This document shows positions 1-17,420 of a stretch of 64,000 nucleotides of DNA, piece after piece. The translations under genes and the position numbers were made by a program. Below the pieces are notes generated by a model. That model had not been told where the DNA came from. It made no database searches and worked only from the letters and a program-made list of their open reading frames with translations. The stretch is from Apostichopus japonicus (taxonomy: Eukaryota > Echinodermata > Holothuroidea > Aspidochirotida > Stichopodidae), in contig NC_092561.1 in the NCBI RefSeq assembly GCF_037975245.1, positions 3,705,001-3,769,000 on the forward strand. The letters are read 5' to 3'. Within the stretch, counting starts at the first letter, position 1. Each line of letters starts with the position of its first letter.

Positions 1-4715
<4,715 letters not shown>

Positions 4716-6285
4716 CTACACCAATACTGTCCATCCTTCCTCTAAACGTGAGCCGATTGTATAGCCTTCAGCTTTGCCTTCAGAGTTCGAAAAACCTTGC
4801 ATCTCTAGTTCATGACCTGTTTCCGAATGTACTCGATCTGGCTTTATAACTTTAGCATAGACAGGAATTTCGCTCTCACGTGACCTCAGTGAAATATTGC
4901 GACAACAAAAACTAACCATAGTTGTAAGTGGCCCTTTAAACTTGTATAATGCTAAGGTTACCATGAGTAAACCCACGAAAACAGCAAGAACGTATGGAAT
5001 AATAAGTAGTGTAGACATTATGCGCTGATCTGTTTCTGAAGAGAAATTGCGAAAAGAAGTCAATCATAATATACCGTAAATATGAGCAGGTGCGAATTGC
5101 CCGTCACCTAGGGACCGGGCACTGGCCATTATGCCTCATTCCACCAGCAATACAGCCTGTAGTAAATAAAGTGACTAAGTGGCGCTCGACCACCTCTCTG
5201 TCCCTCCCCAATAATACCAAAGTGTCGAGGTCATGCCAATTTCTGAATACAATCTCAAATGTATAATTACATTGGGACAAAGCTTGTAGCGTACGTACGT
5301 AGTTGAAAAGAAAAGCTATTTTTTGAAAGTCCACGGGGAGACTATTGGGCCCACTATACTGTCCGATTGCCTGACTGGTCAGGCCGCATTGCATGAGGGT
5401 AAGACGATATCGTGTAGTGATATGAAGTAACTATCCAACGTAGAAAGGATTCATGAATAATGAAATTGTTAGGGCTATTATTTCGAGTAAATTTAAGATA
5501 CGTGAAGTACATGATAATGCTCTATTAGCAAAGATAATACATTTTTAAGATGTCCTTATTAATCTTACAGTTATTAGTCATTGAAAGTTTCTAGGCTATG
5601 TTGCTCAGTTGATTTATTGCAAATAAAATTAAGCTTATGAAGTTACAGACCAATGCGAAAAAGGAAAAAAGAACTGATTACGTTTATAACTGAAAGACGA
5701 AATTATTAATTTTGTAACACTCTGAACATCAAATTAACTTCGAGAGTAACACAATCAAATCCATTGTAATTTTTGCCAATTTTCTATGGGTTAAGTATCC
5801 AAAAGCAAACGTTAAATCCATTTGTTATTCCTGTTCAGTGATTTTCTCTATCATAGAAATACATATCTAAACGTCGATATTCTTAACAATTATTTCAACT
5901 TCGTTATCAGGAGTAGTGAAGATTGTAGTAAAAGTATCAGCGGTGGTTTCGTTCTACTCATGGAAGATACAAAAGTATAAAATCTACCAAACAGTTGCTG
6001 CTCCAGGAATTCTCGAAAAAAAAATGATGATGGTGATGGTGAGGAGGTGGAGCGGGGGGAGGGGGCGGTGTGCAGATACGGGTAAGTGAAATTATGGCCT
6101 TAATAATGATGGTAATAATAGCGGTAACAACATCGTAAAAAGTAAGCTCCTCTCTGCTGGACCTTCCCCTGCCTAATAATACATGCATTACAACACTTAC
6201 AACTTGCACCCAATGTACACTGTTTGATTTATGACTAAGGATCACATTGTAATTACGTACAGCGATATCGCAACTATACACGAAA
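4716..6285 (-). CDS. Candidate 3' exons of a single-pass membrane receptor gene
   Basis: Three exon-like segments share compatible phases. Exon A (6285-6201) follows a strong pyrimidine-rich acceptor ending CGCAG, starts after one base of a split codon, and contains a V-Y-S-C motif like the end of an Ig-type domain. It ends at GTT|GTAAGT in phase 0. Exon B (5953-5887) is Thr-rich, a possible stalk, and ends in phase 1. Exon C (5035-4716) follows TTCTCTTCAG, starts in phase 1, and encodes a ~20-residue hydrophobic segment (IIPYVLAVFVGLLMVTLAL), basic/Cys residues and a ~70-residue tail with a Y-A-K-V motif, then TAG. The donor after exon B reads G|TTAAGA instead of GT, so this copy may be broken or spliced otherwise. 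The ligand-binding 5' part is not seen. Family assignment is inference only. Confidence 0.35.
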
Positions 6286-6985
6286 CTGCGAAAAAAGACA
6301 AGTGAATTTAGATTAAACTTTATGAAACAGGATCTTCGTGGTGTTATTACTGCGGCTTTGTTTAAAAGTAACTTTGAACTCTTGAACTACGACATTTTAC
6401 ATTACAAATTACAATAGAAATTAGAAAATAATTTTCCGTTACAATTAGTACTAGGTATATACCCAGAATGTTACATAACCTGTAACAACATTATGGTTTG
6501 GTATTACATATCATAAAGAGTCTGATTCCATTATATTAAGGCTTACCTGTCCTCCACTAGTGCGTTTAATTTGTAGCCAAAGACAGAGACTTATTAACAT
6601 TGACGGTCTTAAAATGTCAGCCATGACAATGAATTGATCCCGGTAATAATACTATTCGTTGTCAACTGTTAGCATCATCTAAAATAATGAGTGGTTATAA
6701 TATGCTGTATAATAGATGCGAAAGTATTTCCATGCATAAGTACTTATATGGTTGGTTAAGTACATTGTCTCATCACTTCAATAGTGAGGATGGTATGTTG
6801 TAATCGTATGGCTACTGGAACCTATTGCGACTGTCTAAGTTGCCATAGCAACGATTGTCATAGTAAACATAACTTACCCGAATAGCAAGCATCGAGGTTC
6901 ACCCATAGACCGGACGTCCATATCGGGGAGGTACCGTAGTTTAAAAGCTGTCCGTTTGTGTATGCGTTTTGGTTTTTGTGTGAAA
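4905..6985. repeat. Segmental duplication, copy 1 (pairs with 47375-49440)
   Basis: By eye, this ~2.1 kb is collinear with 47375-49440 in the same orientation at high similarity, including the receptor-like exons and non-coding stretches such as GGACCGGACGTCCATATCG. Both copies lie just 3' (in plus coordinates, left) of a TRIM module, copies 1 and 4 respectively. Confidence 0.85.
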
Positions 6986-7368
6986 GGGTGTAAACTTAAA
7001 GTACACTAATATGTAGCCAACGTTCTGAATTATTCTTAAAGGGTGTTTGCCATAAAATATGCAACACTGTGGGTTGCGTCATGCTGAAAGTGCCGTCAAA
7101 GTAACCGTTAAGCTTAAGGGATTGACAGTCTAATTGCATAATGGACAAAGGTGGTGGCTCACTTTTCTTTTAAGTAATTCTAGTGAAATGATGTAAACTA
7201 AGAAGACCGATCTTAATCATCATGATCCGTTTCATATTAAAGTTTCTAGTTTTTCAGCAAATGTTGAAAATTCTCTCCTCATCAGCTGCACCCAGTCTTT
7301 GATACTCGATTCGGTGTGATGTATACTCTGGATATTCGTTTCTTTCATGTATGTTTTCCAGGATGACT

Positions 7369-10163
7369 TTATTCTGGTGTCTGTTGGGAAGAACATTTAT
7401 AAAGTTACAAACGTTGATCCAGTTCTCTATTCTAATGAAGCATATTTTAGAATGAACAAACAAGACATGTTAGATGTTGATTCTTTGTGTTATGTTTTTT
7501 TCAGCGAACAAATATCTTCTTTTCTTTTCTTCATTCCTTTCTTGCCTGTTATGTAATTCCCTTTTCTGTCCTTTGTTGTTTATTTTCTTGTTAATCAACT
7601 TAAGTTGGCATTGCGACGTCTTGTCAATAACAGTACCATGATCTCGTTAGAATACTTGAATTTTTCCTCTACGATTCCGTTAAGGAAAGAGTGAACAAGT
7701 TTTGCACTTTAGTTTCATGTATATTGGGTTTGAGACATAACTTCTAATAATTTATTTACCATTACTTGAGCTAATTTCAAGCAAAAACTATCTTTAAAGT
7801 TTTAATTGTTATATACTACTTGGTAATACATAAAGTAAATACAGGAAGATGATATCCTTGGTGGTATTATCACAGTTAAATGTACCCTTTATTTGTCGTT
7901 ACATCAGAGTATCCCGATAACAACATTTATGACACTACTAATAATATTAAAGTAAGGAACTCTGAGATATACTCACCAGACCATAAGTAAACATCTTTCC
8001 CGACTGTTTGGTAGCTACAAGTAGCTTCTCTCCCTCCTCTGTCATCAATGTTGTCATACACCATGCTGTATCTTCTGTCCGTTTGGTTGTCAACATCTGC
8101 TGACCATCTTGACTGTACTGTGTGATAATACACTTTCCATCACCATACCACAAGATGTATACAAAACCTGCCCTGTCTGCACATATACTGTAAGGACACC
8201 AAGTCAGTCCGTCAATATCTGGTTGTGGAAGCTCGTATAGTAACTCTGCCTCTGGTTTAGATGTATCAATGGTTACAGCGTATGCACATCTACTCTCTTT
8301 ATCGCATATCAGCAGAACGCCTTCGTGATAAAGGATATCTTTTGACCATTTTATAATCTCTGGCAGCTTCAGAGCTCGAATATAATTCAATTCTTCATCA
8401 AATATGAATAGCAATCCAATATTCAGTGTACCTACAATTATGTGGCCACGTACATGATCAGTAGTTATACAAATCGCGCATTTCATATTCACGGATTTGA
8501 TGTCATCACTGTGGGACGTGTAGTTATTTTGAGTAAAGGACCCATCATGAATATTATAAACACCAACAAACCTGGGTTGACAAACCGAAGCTATCTTATC
8601 ACCTGATAAAGCAGCACAGTAACGAAATGGGTCACCAGAGCTCCCTTTGATTATATCTATCTTGTCATGACGAATCTGACGTCCTTGTTTATTTATGACA
8701 GTGATAAATGATTGGTCATGTGATGATCTCCCAGAGACAACGATGTAACCTGATCCGGTACTTGTTATACTATTTAAAAAAAAATCATTACCTTTGATCA
8801 CATCAACATCAACAATAGATTCTACATTATCCGATATATTTACTCTATCAATACACAACATTGGTAAATCATCCATTGTTATATCAGATAATGATTCCAT
8901 TTCTGGAAAATCTTTCATTATATCCTCAACTAGGGGTTCGCTCGCAGCTCTTATATCAGGAATACACTGTGCGTCTGTCCAGTGGTTATGTGATTCAAGG
9001 ACACTCAAAGCTATAGTAGACAAATTTTTAAACTTATTGACCCATTGATTACAAAGATCTGATAAGTTTTGTGTTTCTCTAAGCTTGCGTTGCTGTTGTT
9101 CTTCTATTGTTTTATTTCTCTCATTCATTACTGCATCAAGTTTGTTCATTGTTTCGTCAATCTTTAATTCTCTGTTTTCCATTCCATTTCGTTTGGTATC
9201 CTCTTTCTCTTTTGATTCCCTAATTTTGATTTTAAACATCCTGTCGTAATCTTCTCTTATTTTTCTAATTTTCTCTTCCATTTCTGATTCTAATTCTTTT
9301 AATTCTTTTCGAGTCCTTTCTTTGAGAACGGTTTTAAATCTGTTGAATTCTCTCTTTTCTTTCTCTTTCTTATTCTTTAACTTCCTGGTCTGATCTTCGT
9401 ACTGCTTTTTCCATTTTGCTTTTGTATCAGCAACGATTGATGTAGGTTCTGCATTTACTTTGTTTATCTTATTACTTAAGCTGGCTACATTTTCTTTCCG
9501 TTTTACAAGTTCTTCCAATCCCTTCTGCAATCTCTCTCTTTCTTCTTTTGACACATTCGCAACGTCTTGTAGGTCATGACCTTTGTGTTTTCCATACGTA
9601 CATGTTATACAAACAGGGAGATTTCCACAAGTACAACAACATAAATGAGCTATAAATTTTGTATGAATATGGCACCTAAGAGCTTCCTTCAATGATGCAA
9701 GTTTTTCTAATGTAAGACTGTTTCCTTCAATATCTTTCAGACCTAATACATTTTCCTGATGATCAGCAACCATCTTGTTGGTCGAGTGAAATTGATAACA
9801 CTGAACACAAAGAAAATCTTTGCACTTAAAACAGTACGCTGTAACCTTTAACTTCTTTGAACAGCCAACACAAGCCCTAACTTCTTTATTTTCAAATGTT
9901 TTCTGTAGCTGAATAAACTGCAGCATACTTTTCATATGGAAGTCAGTCTTGAATCCATCGATTCTATTGTTTGGTATTTTACAGACATCATTACAAAGAG
10001 GACATTTAAATGTCCCAACCTGTCCTTCTAGTAAAGATTCCAGACATTGTTTACATAATCTATGTAGACAGGGTAATAGTTTTGGTTCTTCAAACAGATC
10101 CAAACAAATTGAACATTCAAAGAATTTATCTTCGATGTCTTTCCAATGCGATGGGCAGGCCAT
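7369..10163 (-). CDS. TRIM-like RING/B-box/coiled-coil/propeller protein, copy 1
   Basis: Probable ubiquitin ligase. The main exon is 10182-7977 and the start is the ATG at 10163 (ACAAAAATGGCC context, MACPS shared by all five copies). The in-frame extension upstream is intronic because TTTCTTTACAG precedes 10182. Residues: C3HC4 RING (C17, C20, C32, H34, C37, C40, C54, C57); B-box1-like (C98, C101, C111, C114, C119, C122, H126, H135); B-box2 (C164, H167, C176, C179, C185, C188, H193, H196); Glu/Lys-rich coiled coil about 205-390; a C-terminal ~440-729 region of short repeated beta-like blocks, read as an NHL-like propeller. The coding exon ends CTG|GTGAGT. The last exon begins at 7380 after CCCAACAG and adds TPE then TAA, giving about 732 residues. 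Unspliced reading would add VSISQSSLL. Overall it resembles the TRIM2/3, TRIM45 and TRIM56 group by architecture; orthology is not claimed. Confidence 0.85.
7381..7976 (-). other. Predicted intron of TRIM copy 1
   Basis: Donor GTGAGTAT follows codon 729 and the acceptor is TGTTCTTCCCAACAG before 7380. The same pair of sites is present in all five copies at similar spacing (about 570-605 nt), which is the main support for splicing here. No cDNA evidence is available from the sequence alone. Confidence 0.65.
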
Positions 10164-10182
10164 TTTTGTCTCGAAATTTAAG

Positions 10183-13100
10183 CTGTAAAGAAAATTATTA
10201 CGATCAGTGTTTATACTTAATATCATAGTTTAAATTAACAAATTGAGAGCAAGAAGATTAAGTTAGAAAGACCAAAACTGTTCTTATATATTGCTGATGG
10301 CAAACACAACCACACTGACTTTGATAGTGCTGGAACTTTGTTACCTGTTGACCTCTTTTGACCGAGCTACCAATCCAATCATGAAGCATTTACCACATTT
10401 ATGACATTTATTCAACTTGTGGTTGATGAGATTTATGTGTTTACAAGGTGTATTTGACTATTTCCCATTAAGCCCCACCAGCTCATGAATATGAAGAAGG
10501 TCAAAGTTGTTGCAAAGAGCATATACTTACTATATAGTTACATCACCATACCAAGTATGAACTAAATCAGACATAGGTTTGAAGAGATATTGTCATTATA
10601 TGAATTGTACGTTAACCCCGCCCAGTCATCAATATGCATGAAATGGGTAGCACAAACAATAGAGAACAATTAACCAACATAGCTCATCTACCTACTGAAC
10701 CAAGCATGACATTGACTCAACTTGTGCTCCTGGTCATCACAAACACAGGCCCCCCCCCCCCCTCGAACACACACACCATCATGATTGCAAAGGTTACCAA
10801 GCCTTCAGCATCATATAACCACAAAGAGTCACTCAGTGGCATGAGCAGCATAAGAAATTGGAGGAATGGAGGGGCAAATTCAATTCCCCCCCCCCCCCCC
10901 CAATTGATTAAGGTATGGCGTTAAACATTGTGTTGATGGGCCAGAAGAGAATGAAAGATTTTAAGTAGAGGAGGGGAGACTGCACTTGGGTTATTGAAGT
11001 AGACCCTATGTCGGGATATCAAATGTCCCCCACCCATGTGTAGTGGCTGACTTGTGTAGGCACTAGTCCAATATCAGGCTCAATGTGACTCGTTTATCTC
11101 AGAAAGGGAGCCCTGAAAACATTGTGCTATGAGATTATTAGTAAAATGATTCATTCTCATTTGCTCAACCCCAATGAAAATAGAACTTCCACTGGGTTGA
11201 AGATATAAGAATTACAGATTCCATTTATAGCATTAATTAACTGAGGAACCGAGCCCATACACCGATGAGGCTATATGCTGAGCAAGGAGATAATGAAAGC
11301 CTGCAGCATTCGCTAATCTCCTTTCTAGTTTATTATTTTTTGTAATATATTTTCACGTACAAGCAATATAACACTATATGTATTATTTTGTTTGCATTCA
11401 GTTTGGTTAGGAATGCCACTCATGATACTTTTTTAAGTATTTTTGCGATAATTATATACTTAACAGGAATTTTGACACAGATATATGTGGTGCTAAGCCT
11501 GGGTGCTAATTGCTGTGAGCAAATTGTTGTTATAACAATGTTACTCATTATACCTCAAGTTCTAGTTTAATAGCTGACCCTCCCTGCCCCCCCCCCCCAC
11601 TCTCCCTCTGAGATCTACTTCCTAAATGAAAGTATAGGCCAAGTTAATGTGAATGCTTAGACAGTAAGCACTATTCAGTTAATTTTAGCAAAATGTTCAT
11701 ATCCTTTCTTCTGATTTCATTAGTCAGTATACTGTAGTGTGCAACCCTCAAAGTCACGTACAGTATCGTAGGAATGACGTTCCAAACAATAAAACACAGG
11801 GTTTATTAAAGGGTTTTTGAAATAACAATAAACGTAGAGAACTCCTAATGTGAACAGTTTATTACGAAACTATGGCTCATGTATATATTACGTCTATATG
11901 TTTTATGTTGGCCTATCAGATTCAATGTTAGCTCCTATATCAGTAGTCAGTACCCGAATGTTTTAACTATGATTATTGAGGCACAGTCCCCTACATGGCC
12001 CACCCACTTAGTTCTATTACCCCCCCCCCCTCCCCATAGTAAAGCCCTCTTTGGCATGTAGAACAAATAATGATAACAACTAATTTACACCAAATTCCCC
12101 ATATGGCTTCCCGCCTTCCCCACTTCATACAGGCTACAGCTACAGCTATCATAATAATGCCCTGGTGAGATTTTATATCTTCATTTATCTGTCTAAACAG
12201 TGCATAAGGCAGAGCTTATAACCTTAAGTCCTATCTCACCCCTGCAAAGTGAATTCATCTAATACAATCTTTCTAATTGACCTTTTTTTTGTGAGTGTAA
12301 AATTCCCAAACAAGAGATCTCAAAATATGGAATGTTCAGATGCAACTTACAAGTGCCATTTCCAGCAATCTAGGAGGCATTGTTTGGCAAACAGTTTCTT
12401 GCTACCCTACACACCAATTGATGGTGGCACTACTCTTAGATAGTATCATGATGTTCTTTTAAAGGAAATTGCCCACCCACTAAAAATAACTTACAATTCA
12501 GGCCCTGGTATATACGCACATTTGGACGATATCTAATGTTTCTCGATGCTTCTACCCCCCCACCCCCTTTATCTACCCAGGCTATGCCCCGGAGCAACTT
12601 TATTTTATAGTTTTTATGTTTCTGATAAAGTGAATACATGTGCCCAGTGATGTACCCAACAGTGCTTCTTAAATGTACTTATGATACCATATGTTTGCAT
12701 GTTGTAGATACCTGTATATAAAAAGGTGAATTAATTATTCTGTGCAAAGTTAACGAATGATTTCATGTTGGTTAAAGTTTCAATTATATTAATCATGATA
12801 AAGGCTCTAAGTTACACCCGGATGTTAAATTGATATGGCTTTCTTAATGTATGATCACTTGTCAGATGTGACTTTTGTAAAAATATATGTCTAACATATC
12901 AATTCAAAGATCAAACAGATTTCTAGATACATGTGAGTACGCCCCTAGGCCCCCACCAGGGCTTCACCCTAGGGCCCCTAGACCCCACCCGATATAGGTT
13001 TTGTACCAGGGCACTCACTCCTTCAGTTGTATCCATGTTTAGTCATTTATGTAGCCCTCCCCCACTTTTCAATTAGGATTGACTCCCTTGTGTACAAGTA

Positions 13101-13808
13101 CAGTAGCAATAAACCCATTATTGGGCAGCCAATAAAAATTCCACTAACTGATTTGGGTATACAGTACTGTAGTGACTTGAATCTTTACAGGAGGTCCAGT
13201 AAGCGCGTCATATGAATGAGGTATTATATAAAACAGGGGTGCTGCCATGGGGTCATGTATGGGAGGGGGTGGCCTGGTGGTCCTAGGAAGAAATATGAAT
13301 AAGTCATTTGTTGTATTCTGAGACTATAATTAAGGCTTTTATTAGTAGCTCCATTCGGACTGCTGTGCTAATAAATAATAATCAATTTAGCATTTCCCTG
13401 GCTGTTGAAGGTAGAGGAAATGAACCTTTATGAGAGGTGAAGAGGCGAGTAAGGGTTTTAAAATGGAGTGGACAATGCCCTGGAGTCATTGAAGCTGTGT
13501 CCTTCATGAGAAATAAGCAATAATTTGTAAGTATCCCATATCGTTTTGTACAGAAATCATCCATTGTTAGACCCAGCAGCATATAATGAAATGACTTCTT
13601 CCGCGAGTATTACTTGACAAGTAGAGTATTCTATGATATCAGAGTGTTATATGAGGTTACTTGTGAGTAACTGTTTTAGAAGGCTATATATAAGTGTCTG
13701 TGCTAAAGTAACAGGTTGTAAAATCATGTATTTTGTTAAATGTACTTTAAGAATTTGTTGCAATATTGGTACAAAAAAATAACATGCACAGTTTTGAACG
13801 TAGCTGAT
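10183..13808. repeat. 5' flank of TRIM copy 1 (duplicated module block)
   Basis: Non-coding block collinear, with indels, with 27159-30005, 43409-47350, 55407-57872 and 62874-64000. It must contain the promoter and any non-coding first exon of the gene, but I could not place them. C-runs occur near 10749-10762, 10886-10902, 11585-11598 and 12020-12032. No conserved open frame is evident. Confidence 0.8.
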
Positions 13809-15236
13809 GACTAACACAACCAGCTGTCATGAAGCTGACACAGTTAGTGATGTGTATCAATGAGGGTGCAGGTAGCCATGCCTCAATACAACCAGCTGTC
13901 ATGAAGCTGACACAGTTAGTGGTGTGTATCAATGAGGGTGCGGTTAGCCATGTGCCTCAATACAACCAGCTGACGTGAAGCTGACATAGTTGGTTGCGGG
14001 TATCTAGGAGGGTGCAGGTAGCAATGTGCCTCAATATAACCAGCTGTCACCAAGCTGACACAGTTAGTGGCGTGTATCTAGGTGGGTGCAGGTAGCCATG
14101 CCTCAACACAACCAGCTGTCATGAAGCTGACACAGTTAGTGATGTGTATCAATGAGGGTGCAGGTAGCCATGCCTCAATATAACCAGCTGTCATGAAGCT
14201 GACACAGTTTAATAGTGATGTGTATCTAGGAGGGTGCAGGTAGCCATGCCTCAACATAACCAGGTGTCATGAAGCTGACACAGTTCAATAGTGATGTGTA
14301 TCTAGGAGGGTGCAGGTAGCCATGTGCCTCAATATAACCAGCTGTCATGAAGCTGACACAGTAAGTGGCGTGTATCAAGGAGGTTGCAGGTAGCCATGCC
14401 TCAACACAACCAGCTGTCAGGAAGCTGACACAATTAGTGGCGTATATCAATGAGGGTGCAGGCAGCATGCATGCTTCAACACAACCAGCTGTCAGGAAGC
14501 TGACACGATTAGTGGCTTGTATCAAGGAGGGTGCAGGTAGCGATGACTCAATATAACCAGATGTCATGAAGCTGACACAGTTAGTGGCCTGTATCAAGGA
14601 GGGTGCAGGTAGCATGCATGCATCAACACAACCAGCTGTCAGGAACCTGACACAATTAGTGGCGTGTATCTAGGTGGGTGCAGGTAGCATGCATGCCTCA
14701 ACACAACCAGCTGTCATGAACCTGACACAGTTAGTGTCGTATATCAATGAGGGTGCAGGTAGCATGCATGCCTCAACACAACCAGCTGTCAGGAAGCTGA
14801 CACAATAAGTGGCGGGTATCTAGGAGGGTGCAGGTAGCCATGTGCCTCAACACAACCAGCTGTCATGAAGCTGATACAGTAAGTGGCGTATATCAATGAG
14901 GGTGCAGGTAGCATGCATGACTCAACACAACCAGCTGACACAATTAGTGGCTTGTATCAAGGAGGGTGTAGGTAGCGATGCCTTAATGTAACCAGCTGTC
15001 ATGAAGCTGACACAGTTAGTGGCTTGTATCAAAAAGGGTGCAGGTAGCCATGCCTCAATACAACCAGCTGTCATGAGCTGACTCAGTTGGTGGCGTGTAT
15101 CGCAGGAGGGTGCAGGTAGCCATGCCTCAATACAACCAGCTGTCAAGAACCTGACACAGTTAGTGATGTGTATCACAGGAGGGTACAGGAAGAAATGTCT
15201 CAATACAACCAGCTGACGTGAAGCGGACACAGTTTA

Positions 15237-17420
15237 ATAGTGATGTATCTAGGAGGGTGCGGGTAGCCATGTGCCTCAATACAACCAGCTGTCATGAAGC
15301 TGACACAGTTAGTGGCTTGTATCAAAAAGGTTGCAGGTAGCCACGCCTCAATACAACCAGCTGTCAGGAAGCTGACACAATTAGTGGCGGGTATCTAGGA
15401 GGGTGCAGGTAGCCATGCCTCAACACAACCAGCTCTCATGAAGCTGACACAGTTAGTGATGTGTATCAATGAGGGTGCAGGTAGCCATGCCTCAATACAA
15501 CCAGCTGTCATGAGCTGACTCAGTTGGTGGCGTGTATCGCAGGAGGGTGCAGGTAGCCATGCCTCAATACAACCAGCTGACGTGAAGCGGACAAAGTTTA
15601 ATAGTGATGTATCTAGGAGGGTGCGGGTAGCCATGTGCCTCAATATAACCAGCTGTCATGAAGCTGACACAGTTAGTGGCTTGTATCAAAAAGGTTGCAG
15701 GTAGCCACGCCTCAATACAACCAGCTGTCAGGAAGCTGACACAATTAGTGGCGGGTATCTAGGAGGGTGCAGGTAGCCATGCCTCAACACAACCAGCTCT
15801 CATGAAGCTGGCACAGTTAGTGATGTGTATCAATGAGGGTGCAGGTAGTCATGCCTCAAAACATCCAGCTGTCATGAAGCTGACACAGTTAGTAGCGTGT
15901 ATCACAGGAGGGTGCAGGTAGCCATGCCTCAATATAACCAGCTGTCATGAAGCTGACACAGTTAGTGGCGTGTATCACAGGAGGGTGCAGGTAGCCATGC
16001 CTCAATATAACCAGCTGTCATGAAGCTGACACAGTTAGTGGCGTGTATCAAGGAGGGTGCAGGTAGCCATGCCTCAACACAACCAGCTGTCATGAAGCTG
16101 ACACAGTTAGTGGAGTGTATCAATGAGGGTGCATGGTAGCCATGCCTCAATACAACCAGCTGTCATGAAGCTGACACAGTTAGTGATGTGTATCAATGAG
16201 GGTGCAGGTAGCCACGCCTCAATACAACCAGCTGTCAGGAACCTGACACAGTTAGTGATGTGTATCACAGGAGGGTACAGGAAGAAATACCTCAATACAA
16301 CCAGCTGACCTGAATCGGACACAGTTTAATAGTGATGTATCTAGGAGGGTGCGGGTAGCCATGTGCCTCAATACAACCAGCTGTCATGAAGCTGACACAG
16401 TTAGTGGCTTGTATCAAAAAGGTTGCAGGTAGCCACGCCTCAATACAACCAGCTGTCAGGAAGCTGACACAATTAGTGGCGGGTATCTAGGAGGGTGCAG
16501 GTAGCCATGCCTCAATACAACCAGCTCTCATGAAGCTGACACAGTTAGTGATGTGTATCAATGAGGGTGCAGGTAGCCATGCCTCAATACAACCAGCTGT
16601 CATGAGCTGACTCAGTTGGTGGCGTGTATCGCAGGAGGGTGCAGGTAGCCATGCCTCAATACAACCAGCTGACGTGAAGCGGACAAAGTTTAATAGTGAT
16701 GTATCTAGGAGGGTGCGGGTAGCCATGTGCCTCAATATAACCAGCTGTCATGAAGCTGACACAGTTAGTGGCTTGTATCAAAAAGGTTGCAGGTAGCCAC
16801 GCCTCAATACAACCAGCTGTCAGGAAGCTGACACAATTAGTGGCGGGTATCTAGGAGGGTGCAGGTAGCCATGCCTCAACACAACCAGCTCTCATGAAGC
16901 TGGCACAGTTAGTGATGTGTATCAATGAGGGTGCAGGTAGTCATGCCTCAAAACATCCAGCTGTCATGAAGCTGACACAGTTAGTAGCGTGTATCACAGG
17001 AGGGTGCAGGTAGCCATGCCTCAATATAACCAGCTGTCATGAAGCTGTAACAGTTAGTGGCGTGTATCACAGGAGGGTGCAGGTAGCCATGCCTCAATAT
17101 AACCAGCTGTCATGAAGCTGACACAGTTAGTGGCGTGTATCAAGGAGGGTGCAGGTAGCCATGCCTCAACACAACCAGCTGTCATGAAGCTGACACAGTT
17201 AGTGGAGTGTATCAATGAGGGTGCATGGTAGCCATGCCTCAATACAACCAGCTCTCATGAAGCTGACACAGTTAGTGATGTGTATCAATGAGGGTGCAGG
17301 TAGCCACGCCTCAATACAACCAGCTGTCAGGAACCTGACACAGTTAGTGATGTGTATCACAGGAGGGTACAGGAAGAAATACCTCAATACAACCAGCTGA
17401 CCTGAATCGGACACAGTTTA
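15237..17420. repeat. Higher-order repeat, 1092-bp period (two copies)
   Basis: The marker sequence ATAGTGATGTATCTAGGAGG begins at 15237, 16329 and 17421, 1092 bp apart. A second marker (GGACAAAGTTTAATAGTG) recurs near 15601 and 16693, also 1092 bp apart. 1092 bp is about 15 monomers. The two copies look nearly identical. Confidence 0.9.

Noticed and set aside
5104-5394. 96-codon minus-strand frame between the receptor exons
   Set aside because: Its copy at 47580-47850 is full of stops in the same frame, and its end phase does not fit exon C. Probably intron.
6885-7010. Possible further upstream receptor exon ending TTCGG|GTAAGT on the minus strand
   Set aside because: The open stretch is plausible, but its exit phase (1) does not fit the entry phase of exon A (2), no clear acceptor was found, and the duplicate has stops.
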